Assembly (NCBI GenBank): GCA_036307445.1
Contig: JAXJXP010000007.1
Location: forward strand, 10,288 to 74,287
DNA: 64,000 nucleotides
From: HGM11525 sp036307445
GTDB taxonomy: Bacteria; Bacillota; Clostridia; UBA1381
Direction of reading: 5' to 3'
Part shown: piece after piece, positions 16,527-25,052 of the stretch
Layout of the letters: every line of letters begins with the position of its first letter
How positions within the stretch are numbered: the stretch's first letter is position 1
Made by a program: the position numbers and the translations under genes
The notes under the pieces: model-generated
Seen by the model: only the letters and a program-made list of their open reading frames with translations
Databases searched by the model: none
Told to the model about the DNA's origin: nothing

Positions 16527-17338
16527 TAGGTTATTTAGGACCGCAGGGAACATTTTCGCACCTTGCAGCTCTGGAAAATTATGGCGAAAACACACAGCTT
16601 TGTGCATACAGCTCAATTTATTCACTTATTATGGCGACATCGAGAGGCGAGGTTGAAAAGGCTATTGTGCCTATTGAAAATTCTATTGAGGGCAGCGTTA
16701 ATATGACTCTTGACACGCTTGCGTTTGATGTTGATATGTACATAACGGGTGAGTATGTGCTTAGAGTTTGTCAGAATCTTATGGTTAAAAAAGGCACAAA
16801 AATGGAGGATATCACCAAGCTTATGTCGCATACGCAGGCTATATCTCAATGTGCACATATGATTGAGAGAGAATTTTTGGGAAAACCGATTGAATATACC
16901 GACTCAACTGCTGCGGCTGCTGCTAAGGTAGCGGCAACAGATGAGCCGTATGCGGTAATCGGACCTAAATCTCTTGCGGAAATGTATGATTTGGAAATAC
17001 TCCTGCCCGATTGTGCAGACGACAGAAATAATTCCACACGTTTTGTAGTAGTTGAAAAAGCTCCTACACAGGTGGTAACAGAGTTTGACAAAACTTCAAT
17101 TGCATTTACCCTTGACAACCGTCCGGGAAGCTTGTGGGCAGCTTTGGAAACCTTTAAAGACTCAAAAATCAATATGATAAAAATTGAGTCAAGACCTGTT
17201 AAGAAAGAGCTTGGTAAGTATATATTCTTTATTGATATTGATGGAAATATTGATGACGCGACAATCTTTTTTGCACTCAATAAAATTCGTTCGCATACCG
17301 ATTTTTATAAGTTCTTAGGCTCGTACAAAAAGGCATAG
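16523..17338 (+). CDS. pheA: Prephenate dehydratase
   Basis: This 271-aa enzyme converts prephenate to phenylpyruvate. The N-terminus MIGYLGPQGTFSHLAAL, the segment VPIENSIEGSVNMTLD, and the catalytic region NNSTRFVVVEK are all present. A C-terminal ACT domain (FTLDNRPGSLWAALETF and KIESRPVKKELGKYIFFIDIDG) contains the ESRP phenylalanine-binding motif. The GTG start overlaps the DAHP synthase stop by four bases. There is no chorismate mutase domain. Confidence 0.94.
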   Translation: MIGYLGPQGTFSHLAALENYGENTQLCAYSSIYSLIMATSRGEVEKAIVPIENSIEGSVNMTLDTLAFDVDMYITGEYVLRVCQNLMVKKGTKMEDITKLMSHTQAISQCAHMIEREFLGKPIEYTDSTAAAAAKVAATDEPYAVIGPKSLAEMYDLEILLPDCADDRNNSTRFVVVEKAPTQVVTEFDKTSIAFTLDNRPGSLWAALETFKDSKINMIKIESRPVKKELGKYIFFIDIDGNIDDATIFFALNKIRSHTDFYKFLGSYKKA

Positions 17339-17376
17339 TCTGTTGCATAAACTAAATATTTGGAATATAATAAAAA

Positions 17377-17412
17377 TACAACCGATTAGAAACTAATCGG
17401 TTGTATTATAAT
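17377..17412 (+). terminator. Hairpin after pheA
   Basis: A 13-bp perfect stem (TACAACCGATTAG and its complement) with an AAA loop follows pheA. Only TTATAAT follows, so termination may be partial and could allow read-through into the CDF gene. Confidence 0.55.
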
Positions 17413-17429
17413 GTAGAGGTGTGATAAGT

Positions 17430-18599
17430 TTGATAAAGCTTTTGGTTAAAAGATTTATCCCTGACAGCGAGAATACATCATTACCGAATGTCCGTGAACG
17501 GTATGGTGTTTTGGGTGGTGCACTGGGGATTGTATGTAATATTCTGTTGTTTCTCTTAAAGCTTATTATCGGTTTGGTTTCAGGAAGTATAGCAATAGTT
17601 TCAGATTCCTTTAATAATCTGTCCGATTGCGGCTCATCTTTGGTGGCACTTTTCGGTGCAAAGCTCAGTAACCGTCGCCCTGACAGTGAGCATCCTTTCG
17701 GACACGGGAGGTCGGAGTATGTTGCATCGCTTATAGTTGCATTTATAACTATGATACTGGGCTTTGAGCTTTTAAAAGGTTCGGTTGGCAAGATTGCAGA
17801 GCCGTCGGTGATGTTGCTTACTCCGGTAATGACGGTGATTTTGCTGCTGTCGGTTCTTGTTAAGGTCTGGATGTATAGCTATAATAAGTACCTCGGAGAG
17901 AAAATCAATTCATCGGTACTTCTTGCAAGTGCAAAGGACAGTATAAGCGATGTCTTTGCAACTCTTGCAATTATTATTGCATCGGTAACAGCGAAGCTTT
18001 TTGAGCTGCCGGTCATAGACGGAATAATCGGACTTTTGGTATCATTACTGATAATCCGCACAGGCTTTGGCGTAGCAATGGATACTATAGGTCTGCTGCT
18101 TGGAAAACCGCCCGAAAAGGAAACGGTACAGAAAATAAATGAAATGGTTTTAAGCGGCGAGGGGATATGCGGTGTACACGATTTAGTGGTACACGATTAC
18201 GGACCGGGACGTGCGTTTGCTTCTGTTCACGCAGAAGTGCCCGATGATTACGATATTGTACGCATACACGAGATAATAGATGCACTTGAACACAAAATTA
18301 CAGAGGAAACGGGAATACATATGGTCATACATATGGACCCTGTGGCAGTAGATTGTGAAAGAACAAATATGATTAAAGCACAGGTTATAGCGGTGATTAA
18401 AAGCTATGACGAAAGGCTGAATATTCACGATTTTCGTATGACCGACGGCGAAAACAGGATAAATTTGATATTTGATTTGGAAACTCCGCAAGACCTTTTG
18501 GACGGGAAAAAGGATGTAGCAAGCGATATAGCTGTACTTCTTGCTGAGGTTGATAATCGCTATAAAGCGGTTATAAATGTTGATAGAATTTATGGATAG
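17430..18599 (+). CDS. Cation diffusion facilitator (possibly Mn2+ efflux)
   Basis: This CDF transporter of about 389 aa has six membrane helices (residues about 25-220) and a C-terminal cytosolic domain containing GICGVHDLVVHDYGPG, which is typical of the ZT dimer fold. The site motif in helix 2 reads DSFNNLSD and that in helix 5 reads DSISD. By position this gives an Asn-Asp plus Asp-Asp site, which in characterised CDFs such as MntE accompanies Mn2+ selectivity rather than Zn2+. HPFGHGRSEY follows helix 2. The TTG at 17430 is favoured by GAGGTG eight bases upstream; a GTG at 17421 lies inside that site. Confidence 0.85.
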   Translation: MIKLLVKRFIPDSENTSLPNVRERYGVLGGALGIVCNILLFLLKLIIGLVSGSIAIVSDSFNNLSDCGSSLVALFGAKLSNRRPDSEHPFGHGRSEYVASLIVAFITMILGFELLKGSVGKIAEPSVMLLTPVMTVILLLSVLVKVWMYSYNKYLGEKINSSVLLASAKDSISDVFATLAIIIASVTAKLFELPVIDGIIGLLVSLLIIRTGFGVAMDTIGLLLGKPPEKETVQKINEMVLSGEGICGVHDLVVHDYGPGRAFASVHAEVPDDYDIVRIHEIIDALEHKITEETGIHMVIHMDPVAVDCERTNMIKAQVIAVIKSYDERLNIHDFRMTDGENRINLIFDLETPQDLLDGKKDVASDIAVLLAEVDNRYKAVINVDRIYG

Positions 18600-18604
18600 A
18601 AAAA

Positions 18605-18633
18605 CAGGCTCAGCATTGAGCCTGCTTTTTTGT
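18605..18633 (+). terminator. Terminator of the CDF gene
   Basis: The eight-bp stem CAGGCTCA/TGAGCCTG with a four-base loop is followed by CTTTTTTG, six bases after the stop. Confidence 0.88.
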
Positions 18634-18698
18634 TTAGTTGTTATTTCTAAAAGTCTGAATACTGACAAAATCAAAATCAGCCCTAATGATTTTAACGT

Positions 18699-19868
18699 CT
18701 ATTCTACAATGTTTTTGCCGTATGATATATCAAAAAGTCTGTCGCAAAGATTAAATGCAGTGCCGTAGATAATATTATCCTCTGCTTCCTGAGTCTGCTT
18801 GATTAAAAACTTTTGAGTCAGGGTGGGATATGCACGGCGGTGAAGCTCCTGCTCTGCCTCTTTTATAACAGACGGACAACCCTCAAAATCACCTGTGTTT
18901 ATTACCATTACGGACGGGTTAAAGAGGTTTACGAGATTTGCAAGACCAATACCCAGATACCTTCCGCACTCGGATATGGCACATATTGCGTCCTTGTCGT
19001 CATCTTTGTAAAGCTTGTCAAGCTCGGCTATAGATGATGCGTTCTTTCCGCTCGCAATTTTGTAAAGAGAAAGGAGTCTCTGTGGTGAACACATAGCTTC
19101 AAGACAGCCGTTATTTCCGCAAAAGCACGGCTCACCGTTTCTTTCTACAGTGGTATGTCCTATTTCGCCAAGCATAGAACGTGAAATTGCACCGTCAATA
19201 AACTGTACTGCACCTATTCCGTTCTCCATATCGACAAAGAGCATACTGTCTTTAGTGTCTATATTATTTCGGCGGAAGTACCACAATGCTTTTGTGCGGG
19301 AAACATTATCCACAAATACGGGTATATGGGTGGCTTGCTCAAGAGTCTTTTTTATGTCGAAGGCCTTCCGTTTAAGACGTGATGACATTACAAACTTGTT
19401 GTCGTAATGAATAAGGCCGGATGTTGCGACACCAATTCCTAAAATGCGTTCTCTTCCGTATCTTTTTACAAGCGATAAAACATTCTCCTGAAGCCGAGCT
19501 ACAGCTTCTTCAATGCTTAAATTATCCGCCTCGATTTTTATTCGTTCTTTTGTTTTTCCTTCTAAGTCCGTGTAGGCGATGTTTATATATTTTGCACTCA
19601 AATAAATACATATAAGGTCATAGCTTGTTGAACAAAAACGTAGTAGAACACTTTTTCGCCCCACTCTGCCGACCTTTTCGACACCGCTTTCGTAAATAAG
19701 CCCCAAATCGAGAAGATAAGATGTGGTATTTGTAATAGATGCCAGCGAAAGCCCTGTATTCTCGGCAATGCACGGCCTTGAAACATCGGGATGTCGCCGT
19801 ACAAAATCAAGAACCTTGAGTCTGTTCATCTGCTGCATTAACTGCACATTTCCTACCTGCTTATTCAT
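18699..19868 (-). CDS. ROK-family transcriptional repressor
   Basis: The 389-aa protein has an N-terminal winged helix (RLKVLDFVRRHPDVSRPCIAENTGLSLASITNTT). It is followed by the sugar-kinase-like ROK domain with GIGVATSGLIHYDN, GEIGHTTVERNGEPC and the zinc-site pattern CFCGNNGCLEAMCS. Such XylR/NagC-type repressors respond to sugars. The gene is divergent from an MFS transporter 167 bp away, which it probably controls. The effector cannot be read from the sequence. Confidence 0.88.
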   Translation of the reverse strand: MNKQVGNVQLMQQMNRLKVLDFVRRHPDVSRPCIAENTGLSLASITNTTSYLLDLGLIYESGVEKVGRVGRKSVLLRFCSTSYDLICIYLSAKYINIAYTDLEGKTKERIKIEADNLSIEEAVARLQENVLSLVKRYGRERILGIGVATSGLIHYDNKFVMSSRLKRKAFDIKKTLEQATHIPVFVDNVSRTKALWYFRRNNIDTKDSMLFVDMENGIGAVQFIDGAISRSMLGEIGHTTVERNGEPCFCGNNGCLEAMCSPQRLLSLYKIASGKNASSIAELDKLYKDDDKDAICAISECGRYLGIGLANLVNLFNPSVMVINTGDFEGCPSVIKEAEQELHRRAYPTLTQKFLIKQTQEAEDNIIYGTAFNLCDRLFDISYGKNIVE

Positions 19869-19958
19869 TATAAAACATCCTCTTTATTATGAATTTTTAG
19901 ACTATTTACAAAATTATACCATCTGCCCTAAAAAAAGTCAACATTTCGGTAATGACTA

Positions 19959-19987
19959 TTGACTTTGAAGATAGCCGATGATATAAT
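19959..19987 (+). promoter_or_regulatory. Promoter of the MFS transporter
   Basis: TTGACT and TATAAT are separated by 17 bases in the ROK-MFS divergent interval, about 50 bases before the start codon. Confidence 0.8.
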
Positions 19988-20035
19988 ATATTCAAGCAAT
20001 AAATAAATTGTTTTTGCAGAGGAGCTTCTCTACTG

Positions 20036-21316
20036 ATGAGCACGAATAGAATAAATAAAACAAAAGAAGAAAAGACAAGCTGGTTTTTGTTTGTTACTGC
20101 GTGGATAGTTTACGCGATTATAAGTATGACAAAGAGTGCATACAACGCATCCATGGCATCAATTATAGGCGATGGACTGTTCGATAAAACTCAGGCAGGA
20201 ACGATAAGTGCAAGCTTTTATCTGTTCTATGGCTTGGCGCAGCTTTTAGGTGTAAAGATACTCGATAAGATTTCACCGATGAGGCTCGTTCTGGTTGCAC
20301 TGATTGGAACGTTGATTTCTATTATTGGAATGGCACTTTCGAAAAGTTTTATAATGATGCTTGTAATCTGGAGCTTGTGTGGTCTTGTGCAGTTTCCGAT
20401 ATGGCCCGCAATTCTCAGAATTATTGCAGAATATTTAACTGCTCAGCAGAGGGACAAGGCAATGGTGTATATTGCGTTTTCCTATTGCGTGGGAATGTTT
20501 GTAAATTACATTGCTGCGAGTGCTGTGCTTCGTGTGGCTGAGTGGAGAATGTTGTTTTGGGTATTTGCTGTAATAATGGTATTTTCTATTGCTTTATGGC
20601 AGATTGTTACAGCAAAAACTAAGGCTGCCTGCGATTTACAGGCAAGGAAAAATAAGGAATTACTTGCGAATGAGCTGAATAATGTGGAGAATAAGCCTGC
20701 TGAAAAAATCAACTTCTTTAAGTTGTTGACTGTAAGCGGACTGATAATTGTGTTTTTACCTTCGCTTGCCAGAAGTGCAATTGATATGGGAATGAAAACC
20801 TGGATACCAACTATGATAACCGAAAGCTATGGAGTGTCGGAAAGCTTTGCGAGTATGCTTACAAGCATTCTTGTTTTTGTAAACCTTGGCGGTGTGTACA
20901 TAGCAAACTGGCTGTATCCCAAGCGTATAAATAATGCAGTAACAGCATACGGAATATGCTTTCTTGTTTCACTGCCGTTTAATATACTGCTTCTCCTGAC
21001 GGGAAAAGTGCCTGTTGGTGTAATTGTGGTTTTGCTCACGGTTACTACTACAATGATGTATGCGGGACATCAGCTCATAAATGTTATCATCCCTTCATAT
21101 TTTGCTAAATACGGCAGAACGGGAAGTGTTGCAGCACTTTTGAATGCGGTAGCATCGTTTGGCATAGTTATAGCAAATATCAGCTTTGGATATCTTGCTC
21201 AGCATTTTGGGTGGGGTGCTACAATAATCTCGTGGATAATAATTGTGTCAGTATCATTAATTGCTTGCGCAGCTGCGACTCCGATATGGGAAAAATTCAC
21301 TGCGAAAAAGGACTAA
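20036..21316 (+). CDS. Major facilitator superfamily transporter (OPA-like)
   Basis: This 426-aa protein has about 12 transmembrane helices and a charged central loop (residues about 195-230). The arrangement, with YNASMASIIGDGLFDKTQAGTISASFYLFYGLAQLLG in helices 1-2, resembles the organophosphate:phosphate antiporter group (GlpT/UhpT-like). The substrate is unassigned. It is transcribed divergently from the ROK repressor and ends in a strong terminator. A sugar or sugar-phosphate substrate is a reasonable guess from the regulator type. Confidence 0.8.
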   Translation: MSTNRINKTKEEKTSWFLFVTAWIVYAIISMTKSAYNASMASIIGDGLFDKTQAGTISASFYLFYGLAQLLGVKILDKISPMRLVLVALIGTLISIIGMALSKSFIMMLVIWSLCGLVQFPIWPAILRIIAEYLTAQQRDKAMVYIAFSYCVGMFVNYIAASAVLRVAEWRMLFWVFAVIMVFSIALWQIVTAKTKAACDLQARKNKELLANELNNVENKPAEKINFFKLLTVSGLIIVFLPSLARSAIDMGMKTWIPTMITESYGVSESFASMLTSILVFVNLGGVYIANWLYPKRINNAVTAYGICFLVSLPFNILLLLTGKVPVGVIVVLLTVTTTMMYAGHQLINVIIPSYFAKYGRTGSVAALLNAVASFGIVIANISFGYLAQHFGWGATIISWIIIVSVSLIACAAATPIWEKFTAKKD

Positions 21317-21382
21317 GGTCTTAGAAGCAGATACTACATATTAGAGCGATGCTTATAAGATATACGAATTGTTATGAGATTA

Positions 21383-21412
21383 AAAGGAAACCGCAAACGG
21401 TTTCCTTTTTCC
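21383..21412 (+). terminator. Terminator of the MFS gene
   Basis: The stem AAAGGAAACCG/CGGTTTCCTTT with a CAAA loop is followed by TT and CC. Confidence 0.85.
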
Positions 21413-21441
21413 TTGACAAATACTTGATAAAGAGATAATAT
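21413..21441 (+). promoter_or_regulatory. Promoter in front of the fucU remnant
   Basis: TTGACA and TAATAT are separated by 17 bases, directly after the MFS terminator. Confidence 0.6.
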
Positions 21442-21468
21442 ATTACTACATTGATTTTAGACCTAATT

Positions 21469-21648
21469 ATGCTAAAGGGAATACCTTCAATACTTTCACC
21501 GAAGCTGTTGAAGATTTTGATGGAGATGGGACACGGCGATGAAATTGTAATCTCTGACGGAAACTTCCCCGATGCATTAAGAGTAGATGATTTATGCCAA
21601 TATTATTTTGAAAAAGGGTATTGTGTCGCAATAAATCATAATTTTTGA
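21469..21648 (+). pseudogene. Truncated FucU/RbsD-family mutarotase relic
   Basis: The first 35 residues (MLKGIPSILSPKLLKILMEM then GHGDEIVISDGNFP) match the N-terminus of L-fucose mutarotase FucU, including the conserved GHGDEI and the substrate region. FucU is about 140 aa; here the frame stops after about 59 codons. The sequence after FPDA only faintly recalls the FucU C-terminus (YFEKGYCVA). An internal deletion is likely. No good ribosome site is visible, although a promoter is. A short functional protein cannot be excluded, but a decayed gene is the better reading. Confidence 0.65.
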
Positions 21649-21694
21649 CAAAAAAGGTATCGCAATTTTGTGAGGATTGCGTTTAGATAATTCT

Positions 21695-21723
21695 TTGACT
21701 TTTTGGGTGAAATGTGGTATAAT
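21695..21723 (+). promoter_or_regulatory. Promoter of carD
   Basis: TTGACT and TATAAT are separated by 17 bases. Confidence 0.85.
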
Positions 21724-21766
21724 TTAACTGTGAATTGTGAGTTCACTCGAAAGGAGAAGGCGCAGT

Positions 21767-22252
21767 ATGTATGCAATCGGTGATAAAATTGTATATCCTA
21801 TGCACGGTGCCGGAATTATTGAGGCTATCGAGGAAAGAGTTGTGCTTGGCAAAAAGCAGAATTATTACATAATGCGTATCCCTGCCGGAGATATGACCGT
21901 TATGATACCGGAGGACTCCTGTGAAGAAATAGGGGTTCGGTTTGTCATCAGCAAGGAAGAGGCGGGCAAGGTGCTTGAGGCATTCAGAAAAATCCCCGTA
22001 ACAGAGGATAATAACTGGAACAAGCGCCATCGCGATAATATGATTAGAATTAAATCGGGGGATATATATCAGGTTTTAGGTGTGGTAAAGGAGCTTATGC
22101 TAAGAGATAAGCAGAAGGGACTTTCTACCAGTGAACGAAAAATGCTGACCTCGGCTAAACAAATCGTCATAAGCGAGCTTGTTCTTTCAAGTGTGGCTGA
22201 TAAGAGTGATATTGAAAGCATAATGTGCGATACAGTTGAGCAAATGCTATAA
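21767..22252 (+). CDS. CarD/CdnL-family RNA polymerase-binding regulator
   Basis: The 161-aa protein has the CarD N-terminal RNA polymerase-interaction Tudor-like domain (MYAIGDKIVYPMHGAGIIEAI, then NYYIMRIP and MTVMIPED). A helical C-terminal DNA-contacting domain (WNKRHRDNMIRIKSGDIYQV and LSTSERKMLTSAKQIVISEL) follows. CarD proteins stabilise open promoter complexes, notably at rRNA promoters. The ATG at 21767 has AAAGGAGAAGG upstream. It precedes ispD and ispF, a common actinobacterial and clostridial order. Confidence 0.92.
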   Translation: MYAIGDKIVYPMHGAGIIEAIEERVVLGKKQNYYIMRIPAGDMTVMIPEDSCEEIGVRFVISKEEAGKVLEAFRKIPVTEDNNWNKRHRDNMIRIKSGDIYQVLGVVKELMLRDKQKGLSTSERKMLTSAKQIVISELVLSSVADKSDIESIMCDTVEQML

Positions 22253-22298
22253 TACCGGCAGTTTTCTGTCGGTACTTTGTTTTTTAGGGGAGGTTTTA

Positions 22299-22976
22299 AT
22301 GGTGAAAACAAGTGCTGTTATTGTTGCCGCAGGCTCGGGCAAGAGAATGGGCGCAGGAATAAATAAAGTTTATATGCCGCTTGGTGATAGATGCGTTTTG
22401 TGGCATACAATAAAGGCTTTTGCAGATAGTAAAGCGGTGGATGAGATTGTCATTGTAACAGGCGGAGAGGATATGATAAAGGCGGCTGAAACGGCGGCTT
22501 TGTTTGACCTGCCGTTTACGGTTGTTGAAGGCGGCGCAGAAAGGCAAAACTCTGTTCTTAACGGTATTACTGCGGCAGAGGGTAACATTGTGGCTGTACA
22601 CGATGGCGCGCGGGCTATGATAACACCTGAGCTTATTGATGGAGTGATAAAAGCAGCAAAAGAATTTGGCGGTGCGGCCTTGGGGGTTACACCGAAGGAT
22701 ACTGTAAAAACTGCCGATAGCGATGGTTTTATTGTAGGTACGGTTGAAAGAAATAGTGCGTATCTTATTCAGACTCCTCAGGTTTTTAAGAGGGAGGAGC
22801 TTATAAAAGCACACGAGCAGGCGATAGAGGACTGTTTCGCAGCAACGGATGACTGCGCAGTTATGGAAAGAATGGGTGCAAAAATCAAGATTGTAGAGGG
22901 CAGCTATGAAAACATAAAGCTCACTACGCCCGAAGATATATTTACAGCAGAACGTATTTTGAAAGAGAGGGGATAA
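22299..22976 (+). CDS. ispD: 2-C-methyl-D-erythritol 4-phosphate cytidylyltransferase
   Basis: This 225-aa MEP-pathway enzyme shows the nucleotidyltransferase start SAVIVAAGSGKRMGAGINK, then GGAERQNSVLNGI, VAVHDGARAMITPELID and the terminal ENIKLTTPEDI. The ATG at 22299 follows GGGGAGG; the longer frame has no site. It makes CDP-methylerythritol for isoprenoid synthesis. Its stop is two bases from the start of ispF. Confidence 0.95.
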   Translation: MVKTSAVIVAAGSGKRMGAGINKVYMPLGDRCVLWHTIKAFADSKAVDEIVIVTGGEDMIKAAETAALFDLPFTVVEGGAERQNSVLNGITAAEGNIVAVHDGARAMITPELIDGVIKAAKEFGGAALGVTPKDTVKTADSDGFIVGTVERNSAYLIQTPQVFKREELIKAHEQAIEDCFAATDDCAVMERMGAKIKIVEGSYENIKLTTPEDIFTAERILKERG

Positions 22977-22978
22977 GT

Positions 22979-23449
22979 ATGAGAATTGGACAAGGCTATG
23001 ACGTTCATAAGCTCGTAGAAGACAGAGATTTGATTTTGTGTGGTGTAAATATCCCATATGAAAAGGGGCTTTTGGGCCATTCTGATGCAGATGTGGCACT
23101 TCACGCACTTTCCGACGCGATTTTGGGAGCGGCGGCAATGGGAGATATAGGTAAGCATTTTCCTGACACAGAAGAAACGTATAAGGGGGCAGACAGTATG
23201 CTTCTGCTCCGTAAAGTAGTAAATCTTGTAAGAGATAAGGGTTATTCCATATCAAATGCCGATGTAACAATTGTTGCACAAAGACCGAAAATCAGCGGGT
23301 ATATTGATAGAATGAGAGAAAATGTTGCTGCAACGCTCGATGTTTCAATTGACAGAGTAAGTGTTAAGGCAACAACAACAGAAAAGCTTGGTTTTGAGGG
23401 CAGAGGCGAGGGGATAAGTGCAATGGCAGTTGTACTATTAAATGAATAA
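22979..23449 (+). CDS. ispF: 2-C-methyl-D-erythritol 2,4-cyclodiphosphate synthase
   Basis: The 156-aa protein begins MRIGQGYDVHKLV (metal ligands Asp8 and His10) and has GLLGHSDADVALHALSDAI with the third metal His. It ends KATTTEKLGFEGRGEGI, which is diagnostic of IspF. It acts two steps after IspD in the MEP pathway and is cotranscribed with ispD. Confidence 0.96.
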   Translation: MRIGQGYDVHKLVEDRDLILCGVNIPYEKGLLGHSDADVALHALSDAILGAAAMGDIGKHFPDTEETYKGADSMLLLRKVVNLVRDKGYSISNADVTIVAQRPKISGYIDRMRENVAATLDVSIDRVSVKATTTEKLGFEGRGEGISAMAVVLLNE

Positions 23450-23459
23450 CAGAAAAGCT

Positions 23460-23488
23460 TTGACAAAGAATGTATAATATGGTATAAT
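23460..23488 (+). promoter_or_regulatory. Promoter of the amino-acid ABC transporter
   Basis: A perfect TTGACA and TATAAT are separated by 17 bases, ahead of the substrate-binding lipoprotein gene. Confidence 0.9.
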
Positions 23489-23553
23489 GTATTCATATTT
23501 TCCGCGAAGAAAAAGAATAAGCCGTAAGCGGAAACGGCAGAATGGAGAAAATC

Positions 23554-24312
23554 ATGTTAAAAAGAATTTTCACAGCAGTACTGGCAGGTATGATGGTTGT
23601 TGCGGCAGCAGGATGCGGCAGTCAGACAACAGATGACGGCGAAAAGGTATACGTTGTAGCAACAGATACAACCTTTGCGCCGTTCGAGTTTCAGGATGGT
23701 AGTAACTTTGTTGGTATAGATATGGACCTTCTTGCAGCAATTGCAGAGGACCAAGGCTTTGAGTACAAGATTGATGTACTAGGCTTCAATGCAGCAGTTC
23801 AGGCGCTTGAAGTTGGTCAGTGCGATGCGGTAATTGCAGGTATGTCAATTACTCCCGAACGTCAGGAAAAGTTTGATTTTACTGAGCCGTATTTTGACTC
23901 AGGTGTTGTAATGGCAGTTGCCAAAGATGACGATGTTATCAAGAGCTATGAGGACCTTGCAGGAAAGAATGTTGCTGTTAAGACTGGTACAGAGGGCTAT
24001 ACATTTGCATCTTCAATTAAGGATAAGTACGGCTTTAACCTTGTAACCTTTGATGACAGTGCGAATATGTACGAGGATGTTAAAATAGGTAACTCGGTAG
24101 CTTGCTTTGAGGACTATCCTGTAGTTGGTTATGCAATATCTCAGGATATAGGCTTAAAGCTTGTAACAGAGAAGGAAAAGGGCTCATCATACGGTATTGC
24201 AGTTAAGAAGGGCGAGAATGCAGACCTTCTTAAGATGCTCAACGACGGTCTTGCAAATGTAAGAGCAAACGGCAAGTATGACGAAATTATCAATACATAT
24301 ATCAGCGAATAA
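23554..24312 (+). CDS. Polar amino-acid ABC transporter substrate-binding lipoprotein
   Basis: A signal peptide ending in the lipobox AAGC precedes a periplasmic-binding-fold protein of the SBP_bac_3 family (about 252 aa). It has VVATDTTFAPFEFQDGSNFVGIDMDLL, CDAVIAGMSITPERQEKFDFTEPY and GKNVAVKTGTEGYTFA. These motifs are typical of glutamine- or polar-amino-acid-binding proteins. The ATG at 23554 is preceded by GGAGA; an in-frame ATG at 23542 has no site. The permease follows, but no ATPase gene does. Confidence 0.88.
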   Translation: MLKRIFTAVLAGMMVVAAAGCGSQTTDDGEKVYVVATDTTFAPFEFQDGSNFVGIDMDLLAAIAEDQGFEYKIDVLGFNAAVQALEVGQCDAVIAGMSITPERQEKFDFTEPYFDSGVVMAVAKDDDVIKSYEDLAGKNVAVKTGTEGYTFASSIKDKYGFNLVTFDDSANMYEDVKIGNSVACFEDYPVVGYAISQDIGLKLVTEKEKGSSYGIAVKKGENADLLKMLNDGLANVRANGKYDEIINTYISE

Positions 24313-24331
24313 TTTATTGGAGTAGTGTTTT

Positions 24332-25012
24332 ATGGCGGTGTTGGACTTTCTTAAGGGGATTATAGAGCTTTTTGCATCAAACAGCGAGACCCTTTCAAAT
24401 GGTCTTTTAATGACATTGAAGCTCACAGGTATCTCTCTTGTTATTGCGTTCTTTGTCGGAATAATTTTCGGCATTATGAGCGTTTCTAAGAGCAAGATAC
24501 TTACATCAATTACCAAGGCATATGTATACATTATACGCGGTGTTCCGCTCTTGGTATTGTCGTTCTTTATATACTTCGGACTTGGTGCGGTGTTTAAGGG
24601 CGGTATTCCCAAAATGACGGCAGGTATCATAACCCTTACACTCAATGCAAGTGCATATATGTCTGAGATTGTAAGAGGAGGTATTCTGGCAGTAAACCGC
24701 GGGCAGATGGAAGCTGCAAGGAGTCTTGGACTTTCTTATGGCAGAGCAATGCGTATGATTGTCATTCCTCAGGCAGTGAGAGTTTGTACTCCGTCTTTGA
24801 TAAACCAGCTGATTATAACGTTGAAGGACACTACTATTCTTTCTACAATCGGAATTGCAGAGCTTGTACAGACGGGTAAGATTATCATTGCTGCAAATAT
24901 GAAGTCTACTGAAATGTGGTTGATTATTGCGATTATGTATTTTATCCCCATTACAGTCCTTTCTCTTATGTCCGAGAAACTGGAAAGAAACCTCAGAAAA
25001 GGTCAGAAATAA
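24332..25012 (+). CDS. Polar amino-acid ABC transporter permease
   Basis: This 226-aa HisM/GlnP-type permease has about five membrane helices and the EAA loop EAARSLGLSYGRAMRMIVIPQA that docks the ATPase. YIIRGVPLLVL and TLKDTTILSTIG are also family hallmarks. It lies 19 bp after the binding protein and is closed by a strong terminator, so the usual glnQ-like ATPase must be encoded elsewhere. Confidence 0.92.
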   Translation: MAVLDFLKGIIELFASNSETLSNGLLMTLKLTGISLVIAFFVGIIFGIMSVSKSKILTSITKAYVYIIRGVPLLVLSFFIYFGLGAVFKGGIPKMTAGIITLTLNASAYMSEIVRGGILAVNRGQMEAARSLGLSYGRAMRMIVIPQAVRVCTPSLINQLIITLKDTTILSTIGIAELVQTGKIIIAANMKSTEMWLIIAIMYFIPITVLSLMSEKLERNLRKGQK

Positions 25013-25020
25013 AGCAAAAT

Positions 25021-25052
25021 GCCGCAGACAATGTGTCTGCGGCTGTTTTTTT
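25021..25052. terminator. Terminator after the ABC permease
   Basis: A ten-bp perfect stem (GCCGCAGACA and its complement) with an ATG loop is followed by TGTTTTTTT on the plus strand. It lies at the meeting point of convergent genes. Confidence 0.88.

Noticed and set aside
22296..23279. Long minus-strand ORF of 327 aa
   Set aside because: It runs antisense through ispD and ispF, is rich in Cys, His and Leu with no family resemblance, and has no ribosome site.
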